A stretch of 9,965 bases of DNA, taken from NCBI GenBank assembly GCA_004357505.1, contig SMWC01000141.1, positions 1-9,965 of the forward strand, read 5' to 3'. Source of the stretch: Gammaproteobacteria bacterium (GTDB taxonomy: Bacteria; Pseudomonadota; Gammaproteobacteria; Steroidobacterales; Rariloculaceae). The notes under the pieces were generated by a model. It was not told the origin of the DNA and did not search any database. It was given only the letters and a program-made list of their open reading frames with translations. Made by a program: the position numbers and the translations under genes. Of the stretch, positions 5,699 through 9,965 are shown piece after piece (the first letter of the stretch is position 1; each line of letters starts with the position of its first letter).

Positions 5699-7309
5699 TC
5701 AGGGGGCAGCCAATAACGGCGGCGTAGTTGCGGGTGGTTGGCGGCGTTGGCTTGCTTGCTCGTACGCGTAGGCGAGCCGAAGGAGCAGCCCCTCGCTGAA
5801 CTCTCGACCGAGGAACTCGAGCCCCACTGGCAGGCCGTCAGCGGTAAAGCCTGCCGGCACGGTTATCGCGGGGAAGCCGATGAGTGGGCTCAAGCGCCGG
5901 TTGTTACCCCGGCCATAGCCATCGTCGCGACTCGCTCTGGTAAGTGCGTCGGGCGGAATCACGGATGTCTGATGATCGAACGTCGCGTAAACGAGTGCAT
6001 CGAGTCGAGCGTCCGCCATGACGGCTAGTACGGACTGACGGATCTCTTCTCTCGTCAGTAGCACTTCCAGATAGTCAATATCCTCCGTCGACCGCCCTAC
6101 GACGTTCATCAATGAAGCCGCACGCTGGGGCGTGACCCTCCCTGCGAGCAGGATCTCTCGGAGGCTGGCGATTGGTGAGTTAGGAAGCGTTTCCAGATAT
6201 TCATTCATGGCCTGTTCGGTCGCGAAGTTGTCCTTGGCGTAAGTCGCGTCGACCAGCTCGATAAGCGGAACTTCCACCGGATCGACCACTTCAGCACCGA
6301 GCGACGCGATGTCCTCGAGCGCCCGATCGATCACCGCTCGGACCTGCCTGTAGTCGTCGGATTCCGGATCCGTTTTGGGATCCATAGGCTGTCGGATGAC
6401 GCCAATGCGTGCGCCGGCCAAACCACCCTCGTCGAGACGCGTCCGATAGCTCTCGGGAAGTCGGCCGACAGAGTACGCGGTCACGGGATCGTTGGAATCG
6501 TATCCTGCGAGCACGTCCAGGAGAATCGCCGCATCGGTCACCGTACGGGTCATCGGACCCAGCGTGTCATAAGTCGGATTGGCCGGCATCATTCCAAATC
6601 GGCTTACCAACGGCACGGTCGGTCTCAACCCGACCAGACTATGAACTGCGGAAGGCCCACGTATCGAACCTCCCGTGTCCTCTCCGATTCCCACCAGGCC
6701 AAAGTTCGCCGCGATACCGGCGCCCGTACCTGCCGAAGAACCGCTCGGGATACGCGTTGGATCGTAAGCGTTCCGAACCATCCCGAATGCTGAGCCGACG
6801 TGACCGAATGCGAACTCTCCCATGTTCGTCTTGGCGAGGATGATGGCCCCGGCCTGCTTCATCCGAGTCACGATGGTCGCGTCTCGTCCGGAGACGAAGC
6901 CCGCGAAAATCGCCGAACCGTAAGTCGTCGGCATGTCGCTCGTTTCGACTTGATCCTTCAATAGAACCGGTACGCAGTGCAATGGCCCGACGAGCCCCGA
7001 AGCCTCGAAAGCGGCATCGAGTGCTTCGGCTTCCTCAAGCGCCCGCGTGTTGATGTGCTGAATGGCATTAAGCTCGGGTCCCTGTTTGTCGTAAGCCTCA
7101 ATTCGATCGAGATAAAGCTCGACGAGCTCGCGGCATGTAATTTCCCCCGAAGCCAACGACGAATGCACGCCGTCGATCGTGCTCTCGAGTAAGCGAAAGC
7201 CCTGCGCGTTCGAGACATTCATTGCGAACAGCAAAATCGCCACTATCGGTGCCGTCATGCCAGTATTTGCGACAGCCTCGACTGCCTGACCGAGGTCGAT
7301 CTTCTTCAA
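5699..7309 (-). CDS. Exported amidase (amidase signature family)
   Basis: A 536-residue amidase signature enzyme with a complete canonical active site: Lys118 in VLLKDQVET, cis-Ser191 in PSGSSAGTG and nucleophile Ser215 in GEDTGGSIRGPS. It should hydrolyse an amide to acid and amine; the substrate is not evident. Residues 1-36 contain a hydrophobic stretch (PIVAILLFAMNV) ending at VSNA|QG, consistent with a signal peptide, so it probably acts in the periplasm. C-terminal landmarks GFPAITVPAGF and GLPVGLEFLGREFSE are typical of the family. The start is TTG at 7309, seven bases after GGGGG (7317-7321) on the minus strand; an ATG 17 codons later (7258) would also keep the hydrophobic stretch but removes the basic KK and has no clear ribosome binding site. 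A composite repeat lies 15 bases upstream of the start. Confidence 0.93.
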   Translation of the reverse strand: MKKIDLGQAVEAVANTGMTAPIVAILLFAMNVSNAQGFRLLESTIDGVHSSLASGEITCRELVELYLDRIEAYDKQGPELNAIQHINTRALEEAEALDAAFEASGLVGPLHCVPVLLKDQVETSDMPTTYGSAIFAGFVSGRDATIVTRMKQAGAIILAKTNMGEFAFGHVGSAFGMVRNAYDPTRIPSGSSAGTGAGIAANFGLVGIGEDTGGSIRGPSAVHSLVGLRPTVPLVSRFGMMPANPTYDTLGPMTRTVTDAAILLDVLAGYDSNDPVTAYSVGRLPESYRTRLDEGGLAGARIGVIRQPMDPKTDPESDDYRQVRAVIDRALEDIASLGAEVVDPVEVPLIELVDATYAKDNFATEQAMNEYLETLPNSPIASLREILLAGRVTPQRAASLMNVVGRSTEDIDYLEVLLTREEIRQSVLAVMADARLDALVYATFDHQTSVIPPDALTRASRDDGYGRGNNRRLSPLIGFPAITVPAGFTADGLPVGLEFLGREFSEGLLLRLAYAYEQASQRRQPPATTPPLLAAP

Positions 7310-7323
7310 TTCTTATCCCCCAG

Positions 7324-7384
7324 ATATGCATCACTGTGCATATTAACTGTTAACCAACGGCTGCTTTCGGCCAATAGCAGCCGT
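7324..7384 (-). repeat. REP-like composite repeat, copy 7 (palindrome plus ATATGCA tail)
   Basis: Read on the minus strand, this copy has ACGGCTGCT / AGCAGCCGT, a perfect nine-base stem (plus-strand 7357-7365 and 7376-7384), then a stretch starting TTGGTTAACAGTTA that also occurs in copy 4, then ATATGCA-N6-TGCATAT (7324-7343), here a perfect seven-base inverted repeat. The stem bases differ from copy 6 in pairs, preserving the fold. The tail points towards the second amidase and ends 15 bases before its TTG start, so it lies in the likely leader or promoter of that gene. Confidence 0.85.
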
Positions 7385-7390
7385 AAAGCC

Positions 7391-7441
7391 CGGTCCCAAT
7401 ACGTACATTCTGAACGTCCGCTTTCGGAGGCGAACCGAAAG
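7391..7441 (+). repeat. Decayed REP-like cluster, copy 8
   Basis: AACGTCCGCTTTCGG (7413-7427) resembles the left half of other copies. CTTTCGG (7421-7427) and CCGAAAG (7435-7441) form a perfect seven-base stem with a seven-base loop. Just before it, GGTCCCAATACG (7392-7403) resembles GACCCAATACGG at 7580-7591. These look like remnants of several repeat insertions. Confidence 0.4.
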
Positions 7442-7642
7442 TTTGATTTCACCACGTTAAGGACCTCCGTAACTGCGAAGATCGGACAAAATCGGTCGTC
7501 TGGACTACCATTCGGACGCCTGTCGCGAACGGCTGGGATAAGCGGACATTCGGCTAGAATAGGAAAAAGGTCTGCCAACGACCCAATACGGTCATTGAAT
7601 TGGTCGCATTTTCAACGGCAGGAATCGACTCACTCATCGGAG

Positions 7643-8011
7643 TCATTCTTCGGGAAAAATTTGAGCCCATTCTTCACGAGTAACGTGCTCCCTGAACTCA
7701 AACCTGAGGTCAAGAATATCGCTATTGAATGATTCAATATTTTCCAAGTGGCTGTTACCAATGGCGGCGAGCTCTACGAGATTGTTTTCACGCCCTTCGA
7801 TGAGTTTGCCGAATTCGTCGAATGTCATCTTGACTTGTTTGTCATGGTCATTCGACCTCTGTTCCATCAACTCAAGTAAGTTGAGCGCTTCTTGTTGTCG
7901 CTCATCTTTAGCCATCACTGTTTCCACGGTATCCTTACTCTCCGAAATGTAGTCAAGGAATGCAGATGTGCCACCGCCTAAAAACAATATCACCAAGAGT
8001 GCAGCTATCAT
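7643..8011 (-). CDS. Small membrane-anchored coiled-coil protein, function unknown
   Basis: A 122-residue protein with an N-terminal hydrophobic anchor (residues 1-19, MIAALLVILFLGGG...) and a charged, mostly helical remainder rich in Glu, Asp, Gln and Leu, probably coiled coil. It ends REEWAQIFPEE. The last 86 residues up to QIF align without gaps to the preceding gene product, including KDER/DAER near the start and EEWxQIF at the end, so the two are probably paralogues. The ATG follows a GGGGGG ribosome binding site (8018-8023) by six bases and lies 16 bases after the upstream stop, so the pair is almost certainly co-transcribed. Topology suggests an inner-membrane anchor with the coiled coil in the periplasm or cytoplasm; I cannot tell which. 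Base composition is AT-richer than neighbouring genes. Family not recognised. Confidence 0.75.
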   Translation of the reverse strand: MIAALLVILFLGGGTSAFLDYISESKDTVETVMAKDERQQEALNLLELMEQRSNDHDKQVKMTFDEFGKLIEGRENNLVELAAIGNSHLENIESFNSDILDLRFEFREHVTREEWAQIFPEE

Positions 8012-8027
8012 GTCTAACCCCCCACGG

Positions 8028-8474
8028 TCAGATAGATTGTATGGATTCGATCGCGGCGCTTATTGCGTTGGTACGAGCATTAAATATCTGATTCCATTCT
8101 TCGAGCGTTGTAATCGCTATAAAAGCCACTCGCTTCTCCAATATACGCTGCTGCGTTAGCCGAATCTCGACATTTGACGCACTGATGAATACATCGAACT
8201 CGGCCCTAGTCGTGTCGTAATTCGCATTTAATCTTCTACCCTGTTCCCGGCTTATCGTTTTCAAACTACGAAGCGATTCCAGTTCTTCGGAAAGTTCATC
8301 CACTAGTGTGATGGCCTTCGTCTCACGCTCAGCGTCATTTATCGCAATGCGAATTTCAGAGCGAAGATCGTCGAAGGCCTGTTTTTCAACGTCAGCGAGA
8401 TTCACACCTCCCTGACCCGCACACCCAACGAAAAGCATCGCAAGAAGCGATGAAATCACGAGCATATGTCTCAT
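8028..8474 (-). CDS. Lipoprotein with coiled-coil domain and EEWxQIF tail, function unknown
   Basis: A 148-residue lipoprotein. MRHMLVISSLLAMLFVGC gives a basic start, a hydrophobic core and a lipobox F-V-G-Cys18, slightly off consensus at -3 and -2. The mature part is helical and charged, followed by the tail LEEWNQIF and a further 17 residues. Position +2 is Ala, so outer-membrane sorting is likely. I start at ATG 8474 because GAGGGGA (8481-8487) lies six bases upstream; an in-frame TTG at 8492 would extend it by six residues without a site. A perfect hairpin CAGAGC-TTCCG-GCTCTG (8494-8510) lies 20 bases upstream. It is the first gene of a tight two-gene unit with its probable paralogue. 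Family not recognised. Confidence 0.78.
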   Translation of the reverse strand: MRHMLVISSLLAMLFVGCAGQGGVNLADVEKQAFDDLRSEIRIAINDAERETKAITLVDELSEELESLRSLKTISREQGRRLNANYDTTRAEFDVFISASNVEIRLTQQRILEKRVAFIAITTLEEWNQIFNARTNAISAAIESIQSI

Positions 8475-8493
8475 CTTCGTTCCCCTCGTCAAT

Positions 8494-8510
8494 CAGAGCT
8501 TCCGGCTCTG
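8494..8510. other. Hairpin ahead of the lipoprotein gene
   Basis: Perfect six-base arms CAGAGC (8494-8499) and GCTCTG (8505-8510) around TTCCG. On the minus strand it lies between the DUF1254 gene stop (8573) and the lipoprotein start (8474). It could terminate the upstream transcript or structure the lipoprotein leader; no T-tract follows, so I leave it unassigned. Confidence 0.4.
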
Positions 8511-8572
8511 CCAGTGAGTAATTTAGCAGATGGCCAAGCAGAAGAGCATTCCCCCTGATTAGAAAGGCTGAT

Positions 8573-9619
8573 TCATTGTTTTTCGACGCTGACGGTCAGG
8601 TCGGCGCCGGACACTGGCACATAGGCCCGGAGAACGGCGTAGAAGGGCTTTCTGGTCGGGATGCCGTTCGTGCCACTGCCGTCGGGGCTGAGCGTAACCG
8701 TGTATGTGCCGTCGGGGTTTGGTTCGGAGCTGTAAGTCGTACGGTCGTAGCGGTTGAGTTCGTTGGGGATCAAGAGCTTGTTGTCCGTGCCGTAGATCGT
8801 GATCGAATAGTAGCCATAGTCGTGGACGATTCCGGCGGGCACTGTCAGTACGTAGGTGTCGGTGCCGTTGAAGAATTGTCCGTCGTTATCGGTGACCAAA
8901 AGCCCATAGCGTACAACATGGGACGGGGTGCCAAGCTGGCCCTGGAAGACACCGGCGGCCAGGTGCAGTTCGCCGACATCGCCTGACACCTGTCCGAAGA
9001 GCTTATCGGTGTCGACCAGCGGAACGATTGCCTCGAAGATGTTCAGGGCTCGTTCTTCTATCTCGAGGGAAAAACGCTGGACGTTGCGGGTCATGTCGCC
9101 CTTGCCGCCGTCCATGACGATCTCGCGGCTGAGCGCGCGCACCTCGTCCATATTGTCGACTACTACCATGCGCGTGAATGCGATGCCCTGGTCGGTTTCC
9201 ATAACGACTTCGTGAAAATCGCCCTCCGGCGCAGGTTGGTCCGGGCGGCGCAGGAGGATCGGTTTCTCAGGGTTCACGAACACGCCCGGTACATTGTGTT
9301 TCATGTCGAAGATCGACACCGAGAAGAATCGCTCGTACCGCGGAGTCTGGATGATCGCTGGCCCGTCCGAGACACTGAACCAGTTGTAACCGTAGTCGAC
9401 CGTTGCCTGGGGTGTGACGACCGTGGCGTCGGTCGGCTCGACGAGGCCGGTGAACTGGAAGGCGCCTTTCTCGTTCTCCTGGAGCCAGGCATTCATCATC
9501 CGCACCTGCTCCTGGTTCGGATATTCGCGAATGTAGTTCTCCACAGTGTCTTGAGCGCCAGCGGTTGAGGCGAAGCAGAGAATGGCCACGGGGCGGATGA
9601 AGCGAGGGACGAGCGTCAT
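8573..9619 (-). CDS. Exported DUF1254/DUF1214 domain protein
   Basis: A 348-residue protein with a signal peptide (MTLVPRFIRPVAILCFASTAGA|QD, about 22 residues). The N-terminal part matches the DUF1254 pattern (ATVVTPQATVDYGYNWFSVS then PRYERFFSVSIFDMKHN, residues about 65-109). The C-terminal part is DUF1214-like: VPAGIVHDYGYYSITIYGTDNKL (about 260-282), a DGTYTVTLSPDG strand pair, then NGIPTRKPFYAVLRAYVP. Both are domains of unknown function often fused in exported bacterial proteins of roughly 400-480 residues, so this one is short. Start: ATG 9619 with GGAG (9629-9632) nine bases upstream; the in-frame TTG at 9634 overlaps that site and is unlikely. The end of a second DUF1214 gene lies 106 bases upstream in the same direction. 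Confidence 0.88.
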   Translation of the reverse strand: MTLVPRFIRPVAILCFASTAGAQDTVENYIREYPNQEQVRMMNAWLQENEKGAFQFTGLVEPTDATVVTPQATVDYGYNWFSVSDGPAIIQTPRYERFFSVSIFDMKHNVPGVFVNPEKPILLRRPDQPAPEGDFHEVVMETDQGIAFTRMVVVDNMDEVRALSREIVMDGGKGDMTRNVQRFSLEIEERALNIFEAIVPLVDTDKLFGQVSGDVGELHLAAGVFQGQLGTPSHVVRYGLLVTDNDGQFFNGTDTYVLTVPAGIVHDYGYYSITIYGTDNKLLIPNELNRYDRTTYSSEPNPDGTYTVTLSPDGSGTNGIPTRKPFYAVLRAYVPVSGADLTVSVEKQ

Positions 9620-9653
9620 GCGAATATTCTCCAATATTGCCAGAATCGAATTG

Positions 9654-9694
9654 TAGGCATAGTCATTCGCGCTATGCGCGTCACTGGATGCCTA
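9654..9694. other. Inverted repeat between the two DUF1214 genes
   Basis: TAGGCAT (9654-9660) and ATGCCTA (9688-9694) are perfect complements with a 27-base loop. A competing inner pair GCATA (9657-9661) / TATGC (9673-9677) overlaps the left arm. It sits 35 bases upstream of the DUF1254/DUF1214 gene start. It may be an operator or a weak terminator of the upstream gene; evidence is only the symmetry. Confidence 0.3.
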
Positions 9695-9725
9695 AAGGAA
9701 TGGAGTGGCGCGGAGTGGGCATCAG

Positions 9726-9965
9726 TCAATTCACTTTGACTGGTGTTGGCAGTGCATAGCTGTCCAACTCATCCAGTCTCGGTTCGTAAACGCGCATCAG
9801 GAAGTTCCAGCCGTCTACTACGGGAAGTTTATTTTTGGCGTTATCATCGCACTCGCCAAAATTAGCATCAAAAGTACCGTCATCATTAAACTCAATATTG
9901 TATTCGTTCAGAATTGCACGATCGCTGAAGATCCAGCCGTCAGCATCGTACATGGTGATCGAAAA
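9726..9965 (-). CDS. DUF1214 protein, C-terminal part only (runs off window)
   Basis: The frame is open from the window edge to a TGA at 9726-9728, giving 79 residues with no true start inside the window; the internal ATG at 9953 is not a credible start because the domain begins before it. The fragment begins FSITMYDADGWI, which parallels YYSITIYGTDNKL in the neighbouring gene, and ends DGWNFLMRVYEPRLDELDSYALPTPVKVN-like, first 20 residues of which match the DUF1214 C-terminal signature of a Trp-Asn-Phe-Leu-x-Arg strand, a Tyr-x-Pro turn and a Pro-rich end. It probably belongs to a DUF1254/DUF1214 protein in tandem with the gene at 8573-9619. Its base composition is clearly AT-richer (21 of 60 G+C at 9841-9900) than that neighbour (39 of 60 at 8641-8700). 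Function unknown. Confidence 0.78.
   Translation of the reverse strand, partial: FSITMYDADGWIFSDRAILNEYNIEFNDDGTFDANFGECDDNAKNKLPVVDGWNFLMRVYEPRLDELDSYALPTPVKVN

Larger units (their letters stand above)
7310..7642. other. Intergenic region between second amidase and the small envelope pair
   Basis: This 333-base gap has no believable gene. It contains the composite repeat at 7324-7384, a decayed repeat cluster at 7391-7441, a half-palindrome AAGCGGACATTCGG (7544-7557), a segment at 7575-7600 whose CCCAATACG string (7582-7590) repeats one at 7395-7403, and a bulged hairpin GAATcGACTC / GAGTCATTC (7622-7648) overlapping the stop of the gene at 7643. That hairpin could mark the end of the small-protein transcript, but no T-tract follows on the minus strand. 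An open frame crossing the gap on the minus strand is assembled from these repeats. Confidence 0.55.

Noticed and set aside
7306..7578. 90-codon open frame on the minus strand between the second amidase and the small envelope pair
   Set aside because: It is built across several palindromic repeats, overlaps the amidase start and its ribosome binding site, and shows no domain or sensible composition.
7643..8474. Phage spanin pair (inner-membrane plus lipoprotein lysis genes)
   Set aside because: The anchor types fit, but no endolysin, holin or phage structural gene is near, the genes do not overlap as spanin genes often do, and the two look like paralogues of each other.
8576..8986. 136-codon open frame antisense to the DUF1254/DUF1214 gene
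   Set aside because: The translation is low-complexity Val/Gly/Asp-rich and antisense to a recognised protein family; long antisense frames are common in GC-rich genes.

Overview
The window reads as chromosomal DNA from a Gram-negative bacterium, most likely an uncultured, probably marine, gammaproteobacterium. Support for Gram-negative: two lipoproteins with lipoboxes, several proteins with Sec-type signal peptides, Shine-Dalgarno-led genes and a DoxX-type membrane protein. The phylum is inferred from gene families and from repeat style; no rRNA, tRNA or other marker gene is present.

Layout. Positions 1-370 are non-coding or hold an unrecognised gene tail, with a hairpin and a degenerate palindromic repeat. 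On the + strand follow a very large exported amidase-signature protein (371-2794), a small ABM-fold monooxygenase-like protein (2910-3254), an exported acetamidase/formamidase-family protein (3383-4576), a 59-residue lipoprotein (4773-4952) and a DoxX-family membrane protein (5057-5488). The - strand then carries a canonical exported amidase (5699-7309, convergent with DoxX), a two-gene unit encoding a membrane-anchored coiled-coil protein and a lipoprotein that look like paralogues (7643-8474), an exported DUF1254/DUF1214 protein (8573-9619), and the 3' end of a second DUF1214 protein that runs off the window (9726-9965).

How it may work together. Two serine amidases and one acetamidase/formamidase, all with signal peptides, suggest hydrolysis of amides outside the cytoplasm, perhaps for nitrogen or carbon scavenging. 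This is inference: no transporter, regulator or pathway gene is present to name a substrate. Nearly every product is predicted to be exported or membrane-bound; the ABM-like protein is the only one that looks cytoplasmic.

The most distinctive non-coding signal is a family of REP-like palindromes with core GCTTATGGCCGAAAGCAG, found only between genes, with base changes that preserve pairing. Three copies carry a conserved tail: a GGTTAAC-type box, TTA, then ATATGCA-N6-(T/C)GCAT. Two of these form a 68-base tandem repeat ahead of the small lipoprotein, and the third lies just ahead of the second amidase. Other points of interest are a non-canonical oxyanion-hole motif and about 270 extra residues in the first amidase, and the ungapped C-terminal match between the two small envelope proteins. 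No CRISPR array, transposase, integrase or phage gene was seen.
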